The notes beneath the pieces were generated by a model, which saw nothing but the letters and a program-made list of their open reading frames with translations, did no database searches and was not told the DNA's origin. Shown here in pieces: positions 22,158 through 34,113 of a DNA stretch of 64,000 bases (within the stretch, counting starts at the first letter, position 1; every line of letters begins with the position of its first letter). Source of the DNA: Homalodisca vitripennis (Eukaryota; Arthropoda; Insecta; Hemiptera; Cicadellidae); the NCBI RefSeq assembly GCF_021130785.1, contig NC_060210.1:185848001-185912000 (forward strand), read 5' to 3'. The position numbers and the translations under genes were made by a program.

Positions 22158-23816
22158 ATCTAAAAAATGGGTGCTCATTGTCCACTTGCAATGTTCATTG
22201 TACTCGAATTACATGAAGTTGTCATAAGTGACGATATCGAACGCGATTAAAATAAATATTAACTTATAAAATAATTTTAATACTAATCCTTTAGACGTGC
22301 AATGCCCGGTGATTAAAAACTAAATAATTAAGTCTTCCGCCTTTTGTTCTACAAGTCTGGCCTAAGATTCTCAGACGTTGTTAACCATCTTCGTGTCATC
22401 GAAGAATTATAAGATATAAGAATTTATTCCTCCTTATGTCCTCCACATTTTTTCTTCTTCTAAATACAGCTATAAATGGGTAAGTTTCGACGTAAATGGA
22501 TGTTTCAAGTGTCTAGTTTCGTAGTAATTTTCAGTCCATAGTTGAATTTTTTAACATTTATTTTAAAGAAACGTCTTTATAAGGAAACTAAGCCGAAAGC
22601 CAGAAAATCATATTTTAGAACTATCTGCTCGTACATTTGACCAGTCAGTTAGGATTTTCATCTCAATGCATAAGGGTTCTCTGTGACAAACGTTGCACAT
22701 TTATAATGTGGACAAGATAAACTGCTGGGCCAGTAGGCATGAGAGAGCCTGGGTAGTCCGGACACAGCGTGAGAGTTACAATAGTAACAATGGTCACTCA
22801 ATAGTAGTTACATTTTGTTCGTGTAACTATCATCCACTATCCTGATATACTTTTGGCATGTAATATACTCCAATGTGTTACTTCAATCCTAAATCAATTG
22901 CTTTTAATAATTTGCAATTTTTTTGTTTTATTATAATTTCAAAATTAAATAATTAGTTTCACTGTTACAAATTTTTATACACAAAGTGGATTTTTCAAAA
23001 GTAATAAATTTTAAGTGTACCGCTCAACGATGTCAACACCTTGGTAATGTCTCTCAAATAATTACTAGTATAAATTATTATTTAAATTATCTGTTAGCTT
23101 TAATGTCAGTAAATGTTGAAGTCATTATAGAGATACAGTATATTTATAGAAATATAAAAACCGTATTGAGTGATCCTTAAGGTGTAGTTTACTCAGTTGT
23201 ATTGCATCCGCTCCTGGGACGAGGAAGTTATGTTTCTTCTTAAAGTTCCACTAACAAGTTCAGAGTATTTGCTATTGTCTGCGATACTTCGTTGTGCTCT
23301 TCCCTTGTATATAGACTTAAGTAGTTGGACATGTTAGCGTGTACTCCTGGCGTTGACGTGTAGGTTGGGGAAATCACCTTTTGTTGTCAGTAAGCTATTA
23401 TACATTTCCTTTTACATTTGGAGCCTAAAATTTCGAATTATGTTTTACCAAGTTGTTACGTTCTGTTGCAGATGAAACACTAGTTGAAAGCAAATTTGAT
23501 ATTAGTAATAACATATTAATATAACATTTGTAGAACCAATTTTGTAAGAACTGCAGCCTCGTGGCAGGGCGTCAAAGTATTAATTTGACCGAATGACCAC
23601 TACGTGACTCTAATCCTAATGGGAAGGGCATGTTTAGTAATGTCTAAATCGATCTCGGACAATCAGTCCAATATCCACAGTACCACGATTGACTCAGATT
23701 CAATCACTGCGTGGATGTAATTAGTTTCTTAGCATTTCTGTGTATGCATAACAATAGAGTCATTATGAAAGTTTTGAGATATATGAAGAGTTTTCGTGCT
23801 GGATTTAAGTAAAATG
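22158..23816. other. AT-rich DNA, no gene recognised
   Basis: A 64-codon frame at 22986-23180 has no recognisable content. No repeats or splice-bounded open segments were noticed. Confidence 0.35.
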
Positions 23817-24290
23817 TTAGGCGTGCTCAAAGAAATCCCCTCCAGCGTCAATGCACTTTTGAAATCGGATTTCTACAAGTTGAAAGTACTCAGCCATCCA
23901 TTTTTTACATGTAGTAAAAATATTTATGAATCTAGTAATCGATTTATAATTCCGAATAAAAGTGACGACTGCGCAAATGATAATTCAGATTGAAAATTAT
24001 CAGAAGTATGGCGTAGTGGGATCGAGTGAAAAGGAGGGTAGAGCGGGTGCTCCATTGTTTTGATACCATTTTTGGCCAAAACCCTTATTGGTCAAGTCAT
24101 AATGGACATCTGCTAATCATTGTTCAGTGTCTTCTTTCTATTACTACCAGTATTTTGAAAGAATCTCAGTTGGTTTGTTTTAGCTTGTGGATTGGTAGTG
24201 TATACCGACGAAAGTCGGTTGACATTTTTTTGCGTCTTTTCAGTGCATTTTTATTGTTACTCCACCAGATGAATAAAAATGACGATAATT
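23817..24290 (-). pseudogene. Mariner-family transposase remnant (C-terminal part)
   Basis: Tc1/mariner transposases cut and paste their own element using a DDE/D catalytic domain. Read on the minus strand, the last codons before the TAA at 23817-23819 encode IRFQKCIDAGGDFFEHA, the classic mariner C-terminus (KCI, then GGDYFE). Further upstream (about 24050-24090) is LAKNGIKTMEHP, which matches the segment before the HPPYSPDLAP catalytic block. That block itself is scrambled by a frameshift around 24020-24045, and the preceding HNDNA-like region contains stops. Upstream sequence to about 24290 is only faintly alignable and the N-terminal DNA-binding domain was not found. No terminal inverted repeats were identified. 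It is an inactive, truncated copy. Confidence 0.82.
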
Positions 24291-24432
24291 TATTATGAAG
24301 AACTTCACTAATTTCGCAGCAATATCTTCTATAATACTAATATCTAGGAAGTTCCAGGAAATATCTAGGAAATATGCGCTGTAAGTTGCCTCGCAATAAG
24401 GATTGCTAAGTTCTTATGGCACTCTAGGTTAT
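24291..24432. other. Short unassigned spacer
   Basis: AT-rich sequence between the mariner remnant and the 5S-derived fragment; AGGAAATATCTAGGAA-type motifs recur twice near 24345-24380. Confidence 0.4.
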
Positions 24433-24491
24433 GTGTTAGAGAGCGATTCTTAGCCTTAACTTCGTCTGGTAAAATAAAACATTCTTTCACT
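24433..24491 (+). repeat. 3' fragment of 5S-rRNA-derived retroposon
   Basis: GTTAGAGAGCGATTCTTAGCC, TTAACTTCGTCTGGTAAAATA and the following AAACATTCTTT match, in plus orientation, the 3' portion of the two longer minus-strand copies at 36713-36942 and 46362-46603. The 5S-like head is absent, consistent with 5' truncation. Confidence 0.7.
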
Positions 24492-25066
24492 TAGCTAAGG
24501 TTAAAAGTTTGAATAATACTAATACTTTGAAACTAATACTTAGTTTTAGAATTATACCTAGTTGAAGAACGAGAAAGTAAAATGCTTTCTGTGACATAAT
24601 GAGGTTTCAGAGGACGCTACGTTATTATATGAATGTGAGGTTGATAAATTAATTCACCTCATTTTCCCTATAAGTAACATGATACTTTATGTTACTGTAT
24701 TGCATAAAGATAACGCTCCCCACCCCCTCCCACCCGGTGATTCAGGGACCATTAGTATCTTGTATTCCAGTCCCCCCAGTCCGGGGGCGGCCCGTTTCTT
24801 ATCAGTTATGGCCGAACATTACCATGTTACTCGAGTAGTACAGCGCATTTCGCCGCGATAAAGAGTTCTTGTTCGATATATGATCCTGTATCCAGTACAA
24901 CACCATCAGCTATCTGCAGACATTCGTACATTAAGAGGCATGTAACTATTCTGGATCTTTCTTGTTCCTTCAGTTTAGAAATTGGCTCATCGTAGTAAAT
25001 TTTTCTTACTGTTTAAATGATCTCTTCGGGTTTTACAAGCTTGCCGTTTACGATTTTTAGTTAGTA
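24492..25066. other. Spacer before the LINE
   Basis: A GC-rich stretch at 24717-24860 includes CCCCCCAGTCCGGGGGCGGCCC and a 60-codon frame with no known motif. It may be an old insertion or a CpG-rich segment. Confidence 0.35.
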
Positions 25067-26164
25067 TTGTACAGTTATACCGTGGCTACTCTTTTTGATC
25101 TAACCAAGGCTTTTGACTGCGTTCCTAGGCACCTACTGCTCTCTAAATTGTCTCACTATGGTATAATTGGTACTGAATTGGCATTATTTGAGTCATACCT
25201 AACGGGACGTGAACAAAGGGTAAGTGTTGGAGGTTCTCTCTCTACTTCGCGTTGTGTTGAGTATGGGGTACCACAGGGATCGGTCCTGGGTCCCTTGCTG
25301 TTCTTAGCTGTAATGAATGATCTCCCTCACAATGTTCAAGCTAACGTGATAATGTTTGCAGATGATACCACTTTTTTTAGTTCTAACTCTAATATAAATA
25401 GCTTAGCCACTTTTATGGATGAAAATGTTGTGTATGCTAAAAACTGGTCTAATGCCAATCAACTTGTTTTAAATGATCTCAAAACACAAAATATTTGCTT
25501 TACACTGAAAAACATGAGTTCCCCCAGTATTTTCTCTGATAGTGTTAAGCTATTGGGCATCTATCTAGATAATAAGCTATCATGGGTAGATCATATTAAC
25601 TATGTATGTGGAAGGCTTAGTAGAGTGGTTTTTTTGTTGAGGCAACTAAAGAAAAATGTTCCTAAGCAATATCTAAGGAGTGCTTATTTTGCCTTTTTCA
25701 ACAGTATTTTACTGTATGGGCTCCAACTTTGGGGTAATGGTTCAGAAATACATAGAGTTCTGTTAATCCAAAAGAAAGCTGTACGAGTGCTCACTGACTC
25801 AGACCAAAGAACTAGTTGTAAGCCGTTATTCATTAGAGAGTCTATACCCACTGTTGTTTGTTTATACATTTATTTACTTGTTGTCAATGTGAAATCTAAT
25901 CTAGGTGATTATGTTATAAGAGGTAGTCTTCATTCCTACAATATTAGAAATAGTTATAAAATAAATAAAGATTTTGCTAGACTTAGTAAAACACAGTCAA
26001 ATGCCAATGCAATGTCAATTACACTTTTTAATAAATTAGGCCATAAAGCCCATACAGTTGATATAAAGAGTTTCAAGAGAAAGCTGATGGACTGGTTAGT
26101 AAACCACCCTTTTTATTCTTTAAATGAGTTCATGGACTGTGATATTGCTGACTCTATATTTTGA
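25067..26164 (+). CDS. LINE reverse transcriptase, 5'-truncated
   Basis: This encodes the C-terminal half of the ORF2 polyprotein of a jockey/CR1-type non-LTR retrotransposon, which copies its own RNA at a nicked target site. The 365-codon frame opens just inside the reverse-transcriptase domain. Motif A (LFDLTKAFDCV, residues 9-19) has the first catalytic aspartate at residue 11. Motif B is GVPQGSVLGP (67-76). The catalytic FADD box is at 97-100. A thumb-region block LLGIYLDNKLSW follows at about 162-173, and the C-terminus has FYSLNEFM. No frameshift or internal stop is present, so the insertion is fairly young. The nominal start is not a real initiator: endonuclease and N-terminal RT are missing through 5' truncation, against roughly 900 residues in intact relatives. 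Expression from this locus is unlikely. Confidence 0.95.
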   Translation: MYSYTVATLFDLTKAFDCVPRHLLLSKLSHYGIIGTELALFESYLTGREQRVSVGGSLSTSRCVEYGVPQGSVLGPLLFLAVMNDLPHNVQANVIMFADDTTFFSSNSNINSLATFMDENVVYAKNWSNANQLVLNDLKTQNICFTLKNMSSPSIFSDSVKLLGIYLDNKLSWVDHINYVCGRLSRVVFLLRQLKKNVPKQYLRSAYFAFFNSILLYGLQLWGNGSEIHRVLLIQKKAVRVLTDSDQRTSCKPLFIRESIPTVVCLYIYLLVVNVKSNLGDYVIRGSLHSYNIRNSYKINKDFARLSKTQSNANAMSITLFNKLGHKAHTVDIKSFKRKLMDWLVNHPFYSLNEFMDCDIADSIF

Positions 26165-26566
26165 CTTGTTATTGTTGTTTCTTTTATTGTTATTGTTCTG
26201 ACTTGCTGTTAATCACATGGCTGTTATTATTTTTGAATTTATTTTGTCTTTTTTTGTTACTGTTTATATTCATTTTAGAATTGTTAAGTTTTGCTTTTTG
26301 ACGCACCTTGCTGGTTTGATGACGTAAGCTCTTGCTTCATTGTTGTGTGACAAGGCTGTTGCTATATATTTGTTATTTTTGCTATTTTTAACTTGTTTTT
26401 ATTGTTGTTGTTGTTAAAATATTTTTAAACTGTTAAGTTTGTCAATTTCCAGTGCCTGGGCAAACCGTATTTTTTTTTAGTTTTAAGTAAATTAAACACC
26501 TGACGATGTCTATTGCTACTATGGCTGAATGGCAAATAAATATTCTTATTCTTATTCTTCTTATGT
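25070..26566 (+). mobile_element. 5'-truncated jockey/CR1-like LINE with (ATTCTT)n tail
   Basis: The element comprises the RT coding part, a 3' UTR of about 400 bp rich in TTGTT and TTATTGTT, the signal AATAAA near 26536, and a tail TATTCTTATTCTTATTCTTC ending near 26566. The hexamer tail is typical of this LINE group. The 5' breakpoint is placed near 25070 because coding similarity begins there. No convincing target-site duplication was found. Confidence 0.85.
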
Positions 26567-27300
26567 TAAAGGTAAGGTGTGAGTAATGTTTGTTTAGAGG
26601 CAAGTTAAAATTACAGTGTACCTACTACACTCGTATTGGCTTGTGTATTGTAAAATGGATTTAATTTCAGAGATCATACGGCTAGGAAATGGATGAGGAA
26701 GAGGTGTAAAATTGTAAATGGAAACTTTGAAACAGAGAAAACTGAACTCACATGAAAACATATGATTATATTTTTTGATTGTGTTAAAGTAATAACAATT
26801 AGTATTAAATTAAGTTAATTAAAGTAGTGAATTTAGAATATATAAGGAGAAATCCCTAGTAAATTAGATTTTAGCCTTTTCTGAGGTTACAAAGTAAACT
26901 CATATCCTACTGCCATGAATTGACACTGACCTGGCGATTATTTATTACTCTACTTTGCTAACCTTACAGTCTTGGCTCTGACACCTCCCTAATGTTCCCG
27001 GTTAACGTTAAATATAAGTACTTCCTTACTGGATATTTCCATCTGTATTTTCGATTTAGTGCGCGGTTTTTCATAGCGGCTATACTGCCAACTAGTATTA
27101 CAAAAACAAGGTAACAGCAGCAAACAAGATGAAAAACGAATAATCAGTCAACGATTCCGTGAACTGAAGCTAACGTCAACTGCAAGAAACAGACCACATA
27201 ATAATTAACATTAAGCCGAGACGACCATTATTATTAAATCAAAGATAAGCTTCTTAACCAGAAGGATAAGCACGTGAAAACAGATCTCGGCGTGTTGGGC
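26567..27300. other. AT-rich DNA, no gene recognised
   Basis: No coding region or repeat was recognised downstream of the LINE tail. Confidence 0.4.
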
Positions 27301-27307
27301 CTTGCGC

Positions 27308-27534
27308 GTACAGACCGAACCATTCAGCTTGGTGGTGAAAATGACACGTGACTGCACCTCACGTGATAGCCCAACCCTCCGCTGCTAGACTGAGTATAGC
27401 CCTCTCCAAAATCCATGCACCACTGACAATACAAGTCGCCCCCGTCCGTGACCGTGATTCGAGTGGACTGGAGATGATAGGTAACTTATGCGCATGCGCT
27501 GACCGCGCTTCATGCTAGTTGGTTCGGTCTGTAC
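27308..27534. promoter_or_regulatory. GC-rich motif cluster between 15-bp inverted repeats
   Basis: Perfect inverted repeats GTACAGACCGAACCA (27308-27322) and its complement (27520-27534) bracket a GC-rich interval. Inside are two CACGTG E-box cores (27345-27350 and 27360-27365, 15 bp apart) and the palindrome TGCGCATGCGCT (27489-27500), which matches the NRF1-type consensus. This may be a promoter or enhancer, or a short transposon with 15-bp termini; no target-site duplication is visible. No ORF begins convincingly next to it. Confidence 0.35.
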
Positions 27535-28395
27535 ACCACTGGGACATAATTACAATCTTTCTTGTGCAGAAAATCCGATTTACCGTGCCGACGCACTTTT
27601 GCAGATCGCTACCGTCAATGTATGGTTTAAAATGTAATAAAATTGTAACAAGACTGTTAAACCGGCGTCAATCTGGAAACTGGTATTATAATTCAGTGTT
27701 AAAAGAATTTTCTCGAGCGACACTAAAGTTGTTTTAAAACAATAAGAAACAAATGTACGGTATAAGATTAATTTTCAGTTTTTACTTAAAGTAAATGTCT
27801 AATGCTCAAAGTTGTTCACTCAGAGCCATGTGGTATTATTTGTTCTATTTAAAAGAACAGTTAACATTTTTTTAGTTTAATGATTATATTAATGTATGTT
27901 GCTTGCTAGTTCTTTTCTGCCTCACCTCGTTAAATCTAAACCACGGCCATGATTCAGTACGAAAATTATATTGACAATCATTTGAAAACATGTTTGGAAT
28001 ATGTACCTTAAATTAAATTGGTATTCTTTACACTCATTTAGTTATTTTGTGAAATGTGTATACTGCAGTGAGACATTCTTTCTACCTCTGAAATATTTAC
28101 CAATGATCCGGACACAGATTAGTTATTGGATTTTTAATTGGTTCCGGTTATGGGCCGGAGCGAGCTAAGCGTTTGTTCATCGAGTCATTCGAAAAGGACT
28201 CGGAACGTTGTAAGGAGTAATCGATTCAATACAAACTAGGGTTCACGCCTGTCCGCTTCTCAGGCCAACCTTGGTTCAGTGTGTTGTTGCTTGCCTTCGA
28301 CTTTGCAAAATACGTTACAGATGCCTGCCGTTAAAGGTCGGTAAACAATGTTTCTTCTGCAACGTCATAAACAACACATACAAGGCGATTATACA
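27535..28395. other. AT-rich DNA, no gene recognised
   Basis: A 72-codon frame at 27519-27737 runs out of the motif cluster but has no recognised content. Nothing else was noted. Confidence 0.35.
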
Positions 28396-29131
28396 GGGTG
28401 TAAATTAAGTCCTGATACGCCTGGATTAATTCTTATTCTTTGGAATTAATTAATTCCAAACGAATTGAGATATCGATGTACAATCTTCACCATACCTATT
28501 AAAATACTATTTTGGACTCTTCGAAGGATATAAATATCCCCCCCTCTTCCCCAAAGGCGGGTAGTAGGGGGTTACTTTAAATTTTCAAATTACAACCCCT
28601 ATCCCTGACGTGTCACTCTAAAGGTCTATTCAATATTTACATAATGACACTATGTATTTTAATTCATTTGCGACTAAATTACAAGAATACAAAGTTAAGT
28701 TGCTTAGTTATTCGGTCAGCCATGTCATTTGAAAGGTAAATCCAAAAGAAACACAATGGTATGAACAAAACATCTCAACGACAATCGTAGCAATAGTTAT
28801 GGGCAAACAACCCCCTACATTTAAGGGTGTAAATTAAGCCCTGATACGCCTGGATATATTCCAAACAATTTGAGATGCCAATGTACAATCTTCGCCATAC
28901 TTATTAAATTACTATTTTTGAGTTTTTGGAGGGTAAACAAGTTACCCCCCTTTGAAAAGGGTGGTGGACGGGGGTCACTTTAATTTTTCAAATAGCAACC
29001 TCTATCTTGTGACGTGTCATTCTAAAGGTCTATTCAATAGGAATACAATGACACTAGGTATCAATTGAATTTCTTTGCGACTAAACGACAGAAATGTAAA
29101 GTTGGGTTACTGAGTTACTCGGTCAGCAATA
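28396..29131. repeat. Two diverged direct copies of a ~320-bp repeat
   Basis: Copies at 28396-28727 and 28825-29131 each start GGGTGTAAATTAAG followed by CCTGATACGCCTGGAT and share CCAAAC, TGTACAATCTTC, GACGTGTCA, CTAAAGGTCTATTCAATA, TTTGCGACTAAA and TCGGTCAGC. Identity is moderate, so the duplication or double insertion is old. The ACAGGGTGTAAATTAAG start resembles the terminal repeat of the MITE at 55871, suggesting related DNA-transposon ends. Confidence 0.85.
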
Positions 29132-30532
29132 TCCTTATAACACAACTGTTCTTAAGGAAATCGCTATATGCAAAAAATATTGTTTTCTATATGCCATTGT
29201 GGTGTACAGGATGTCAAACTGGTAAAGTCCAACTACAGTAGGGGGTACCCAGCTTCCTACTGTAAGTGTTAACCACATCAGTTACATTAAACGGTTAATT
29301 AATTATCAATCCGACTGGCGTAAACCGCAGGGGATTGGCGGAAGCAGCAGGACCGGTTTTTTTTAACTCAAGACGTATTATGACTCAGTAGTCGAGTTAT
29401 AATGTATGGTCGACATTTGTCTAATTAAATAATATGTATTTATTTCCGCAAGTATCACATTTAATTACATGTATTCAAAGGTTACTTACAAGTCGCTAGT
29501 TTGTCTGTAAACACGGTGAGAAGTTTGTCGCCTTATTCAGGCATGTACAGTGTGTGCAGTCATTGCAGCATATGTGGGTTGACGTCAATAACAGTTGTAT
29601 AACATATTGTAATGTTCTAGCCACCATTACCTTACTCAGCTGTCGAGCGTCTAGGGCATTGCAGCTTAGTATAGATATGACGTCATGGTCACTAGACACG
29701 TATGTTTAACTGATCAACACTTACTGGAAACTTCATTGTGAAAAATGTGGGGAAAATGAGTTTAGCAAATAAAAACGAAGTTTAACGTTTTCTAGGAACG
29801 AAAGTTATACCTGTAAAGTTGTATATGTCCATAATCTTACCCACTAAGCTAATTTCTCTAAAACTTGTAATAACGTGTAATCTACGATTATCTCCAAGTC
29901 ACAAGGTAATTAATTCTTGCCGTATTTTATTTCATGTTTCAATTTTCTTATAAAAATCTGTTATAATTGAGGATTGCCTATAGTTTTTGCCGTAACAGTT
30001 CATTTCAATGCTTTCTGAAATACCCAAAATACATTTTCCTAAAATAAGTTATTCAAAGTAACAAACAATTTTAGTTTGGTTTGGAATTGCGATTACGAAT
30101 TGATTGCTTACGGATTACCTAATTGCACAATAGTGCGTTTTATGAACGGTATCGTAAAAATTGTTTTTGAATTCGATTAGTTTTTAAAACATTTTAGCTC
30201 AATAAATTGTAATATTTCTTCCAAAATGTAATGTTTTCCATCGTAAAGTTTCTCCAAAAAGGTTTTAAATTTTGAAATAATTTTCATAATTTGTAGTTCC
30301 GACTGTGTAAATGAAATTGCGTAAAACATTTCCTCCTTATTATAAACTGGGATATTGCTATGTGGTAATATTAAATTAGAATGACGTTTAAATCATTGTT
30401 TTGACATAATAGTACCTCTAGAATTTCCAAAGCTAATTTATAAAGGGGAAATGACTGTAACATTGTGTTAATTAACTTTCATATACATATCAACATTTGG
30501 TAGGGACGAGTAATTATATAGAGATACCTCTC
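29132..30532. other. AT-rich DNA, no gene recognised
   Basis: A minus-strand 67-codon frame (29496-29699) with cysteines and histidines has no recognisable spacing pattern. The rest is AT-rich without repeats that I could identify. Confidence 0.35.
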
Positions 30533-30599
30533 ACCGCGTTTTACAGCAGAATAAACCGCGTGTTACAGCAGGATCGACCGCGTGTTACAGCTCGGATCG
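30533..30599. repeat. 22-bp repeat, three units
   Basis: ACCGCGTGTTACAGCAGGATCG-type units start at 30533, 30555 and 30577. Small substitutions separate the units. Confidence 0.9.
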
Positions 30600-30910
30600 T
30601 GTGACAGTTGGAAAACACGAATGTCAACGGCAGACGTGTAGTCAACATCGGGATTCCGTCAACAGCCATTTGATATTTAACCTCTCTCAGAGATATGAGT
30701 TGGATGAGCTAAAATTGTATTTGTATGGTCGTTAAATAGGTGATGTAATCTAATAAAGCGTTTAATTACTTGCTACTAGTTTTAACTAACGAGTTTGATA
30801 AAAGATTAAATTAGCTTATGAAATTACGTTTATGAAATTCTTATCCTATCGTTCTTATTGTAGCAAGTTTAAAAAAATGTGTAAATCAATTAAAACCAAT
30901 CTTAAGTGTT

Positions 30911-31253
30911 CTTTGTTTAAAGTTTGTTACTGAAGATGGAAGGTTTGAAGGGATAATGAGATTTCGGACATTTGCCATCGCTATGTGTTACAAAATGTAT
31001 AATACAACGTGTCGAGGTTTGAAATCTATCCTCTTCGTCAGGCGATAAGACAATTAGTATTTAGAAACCTGTCTTGAACATTGTCCTGTCTGGAGTCCAA
31101 GCAATTTTCAGGTATGGGGGTTTTTAAGTGGCGGTCCATTGCCACACTTGTAACTTCTAAGTACATGTATATATACTAATTGCCTTCTCACCTGACGAAG
31201 AGGATATATTTCAAACCTCGAAACGTTGTCTTTTACATTTTATAACGTAGCCT
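30911..31253. mobile_element. Palindromic element family B, copy 1
   Basis: Inverted arms 30979-31057 and 31176-31252 are about 78 bp long and share GAGGTTTGAAAT, ATCCTCTTCGTCAGG and CAATTAG. The left end (CTTTGTTTAAAG, GATGGAAGG, CGGACATTTGCCATCG) matches the left end of copy 2 at 40274, so 30911 is taken as the start. Each arm contains CTGACGA, a GAGG...CCTC stem and GAAA or GACA, resembling a hammerhead ribozyme core. No target-site duplication was found and the right limit is uncertain. It is not coding. Confidence 0.7.
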
Positions 31254-33330
31254 ATAAGCGTTCCAAGTGCTTCTAACAACAGATAATTGCAGCCTTCGAA
31301 CGATTGCTTTCAGAAGTTTGTGTTAAAGTAATCAGTTATCTCCCTGAATGAATACAAAATCAAAATCTGAAGCTTTTCAAACCAAAAAGGTTTTCCAATA
31401 CCGCTGGGATATTACTAATTAAAACCCACCCCATACTCTAGCGTTAAGAGTGTGAATTGTGGTTAACAAAATGTATACCTTTAATGTGTTTAAATGTAGG
31501 TGTGTATGTGGTTAGACTATGTTAATTAGAATGTTATAATAATGATGCTTGCAACACAACTGTAATGGTATTATTATTTTCATTAAAGTTATTATTAATA
31601 TTTTACCATTAAATTCGTACTTAATACATTTTAGGCTTACACCGATTACGGCAATCATCTGTCTACAGATTTTCAGCATCGCACCACATAACAAAATTGC
31701 CAACAATATTAAAAGGATGCCAAGCTATGGAGATCAATATTCAGTCTACTAGTAAAACCGACATTCTCGAGATTTAACAATTTTTTTAAACAATATATTG
31801 ACTCTGCGTGAACCTAGCAATAGATGGACCGGAAATTTGTTTACAATATTGTATATTTCAGATTGTTTATCTCAGTAATCAAATGCATTTTATATTTTAT
31901 GATGTCATTAACAAATGTATTTTTTTCAGGTAAGTGCAGGAATGATGTAGAAGGTGTACAAACTCTGTAAGTAAGATCTCGACAGTTTTTTTATTAAGTA
32001 AATAATTAATTTCTCTGCGAACAACTCCCAACAGATTGCTTTATCAATCTGTTGTTAGACCATGGGTTAGAATAATAACTAGTTTTTGTTTAAACACGTA
32101 AGGTTGTGCAGTTTTAAATAAGTAATAATAATTCAGTGTGTTTCGTAATATAATTTAGTTCTTGCACCCCTTAAGTGGTGCTATAGATTTTCTTTTGGTT
32201 AAATATTTTTAATTTTTGATTAAAGACAATTTGGAGTTACAACCATCCAACATACATTTTTTAAGACAAGGGAACTAAAAACGTTATTTATAATTCCAAG
32301 AGGAATTGAAGACTTATAGTAGTATTTAGGATATCTTTTAATAAGGCCCAAAGAAAATTCCTTTAAAATAATATTATTTCTACGGTATAAATTGTGTTAA
32401 ATTTCCTTTACGTTTATCTTATGCACTTGTTATAAACCACTGTTTATTCAAGGTGTGGGTCTTGTTAAAAAATCACAAAAGGATAGTTTTCGGTAGGAAG
32501 AACCTACATTTACTTAATTGTTCATGAATAAAAATGAATCTGTTAAGTGGTTCTAACAATGGTCATCAGAACATACGCGTATAATGCGAAGAACCTTCGA
32601 AACAAAAGAGAAGGCAAAAATTCAACAATCATAATAAACCACAAACGTGGATGATAATTATTTTTTTTGTAATGTACAAAAACGCCCGTTTTCAATACAT
32701 TAAGGTTTCTGAATTAGTTTTCGTCCCCACTTGATGTGTAGAACCGCCTGTTTTCCACAGTTTTTTTTAAAATAATCTGTATTTAAAAACTTAGTTTATC
32801 AATTGAAGTAAGACACTTTTTTAAACATTCCATGTGCTTCGATAGTTAATCGTGTCTCCAAATTCACTATTACGCATCAAAAACAAAAACTCATTCACCT
32901 TAACAAAACACTTCCAGTTGGTCTTATCATTAGGACCCTCTCTCTAGTTATACAGACTAATGATGATATGTTTGATTAAAATAACATTTATTTGTTTTCA
33001 AATCGTTTGAATTAAATAATGCCATTCTTGTATACAATAATGGTCGATGGAACCAACATAGATGTTTACGTGTTTGTTATAAATTGGGCCCTGCAAATTT
33101 ATACGGTATATGTCGATACAATGGATCATCAAAGGACCTATTAGAACATAACAAATCCTCAAATATGGAACTTCGTCATACGTGTTACTTTGTCACGTGA
33201 TATATTGTTATTTGATTCTTAGGGTTCCAAATGAAAATAATGTAAACATTTTAGAAAAATGTTACGAAAAAACCTCGGATTTTAACCTGTGTCCCAAAAT
33301 TAATTAGTTGTTCATCGGACTACGAAGCCT
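31254..33330. other. AT-rich DNA, no gene recognised
   Basis: Opposed short frames at 31512-31752 carry no motifs. The rest is AT-rich, with no repeats recognised over 2 kb; possible intron. Confidence 0.35.
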
Positions 33331-33440
33331 ATGTTCCCAGTTAAGAACTTCTAGCCCCTTGCCACCAGTAGCTATCGCACGGATACGGACAGACAGACAG
33401 ACAGACAGACATGATTTTTGGAAGAACCCGTCGGGTTTTT
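33331..33440. repeat. Dispersed repeat end with (GACA)n microsatellite
   Basis: ATCGCACGGATACG precedes about five GACA units (33391-33411) and is followed by AGAACCCGTCGGGTTTTT. The same order of motifs (TATCGCATATACGGACGG, later GGACCCGTCG) occurs at the edges of the 85-bp array at 45439-45829, and GGACAGACAGACAGAC recurs near 50671. These appear to be parts of one dispersed repeat. Confidence 0.6.
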
Positions 33441-34112
33441 AATAGTACTAGAATCCAAAATGACATACCCTTGACCTTCTTTGTATCTTTTTATAGTAGG
33501 AGTAAATATAGTATTTATATCAAGTGTAGCTTTGCTAGCAACCATTCAAAGTATCCTTATTCTTAATTTAGTCTGGCCTTGGTTGCGTCTTAGAATAAAA
33601 ACAATATAAAAATTATTTAAAGACGGTTCTCAAGGCAGAGGTCTATGGTAGTATAACTTTGTAATCTTTGTATTGTTAGCGACGGTCGATTGTTTGAGAC
33701 ATAATGAAACCTTTTCGCAACAAAGAGATAAATGGTAATTTAATTCTAATTGTAGTGAACGTAAGACGTCAAGAAATTGTGTCTGAAGTAAAAGTCTCAA
33801 TTGCAATTAGTCAGTCTCTATTGCACGCACTCGTCTCTAAAACGTCGCATCCTAGTTTTTCTTTGCATTTAAAAGTATTATTAGTATTTTTAGGACAGTG
33901 ATGCTTTACATATTAATAAAATTTGGATTTCTTTAAATTTTATTGTGTTTTGTATCTAAAATTTACGTGAAAGCATTCTTTTACTTCCCCTCCATTTGCA
34001 ACGGATAATTTCAAATATGAATAGTAGAATGGTTCCTTTACCGATTACTTTAGGAATGATTTATTTAGTAGGAAAATATCGTATGTATAAAGAAATCATT
34101 ACCGGTGTTTAT

Positions 34113-34113
<1 letters not shown>
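33441..34113. other. AT-rich DNA, no gene recognised
   Basis: A 65-codon frame at 33704-33901 has no motifs. No repeat was recognised. Confidence 0.35.

Noticed and set aside
25684..25869. 61-codon minus-strand frame inside the LINE
   Set aside because: It is the antisense shadow of the reverse-transcriptase ORF.
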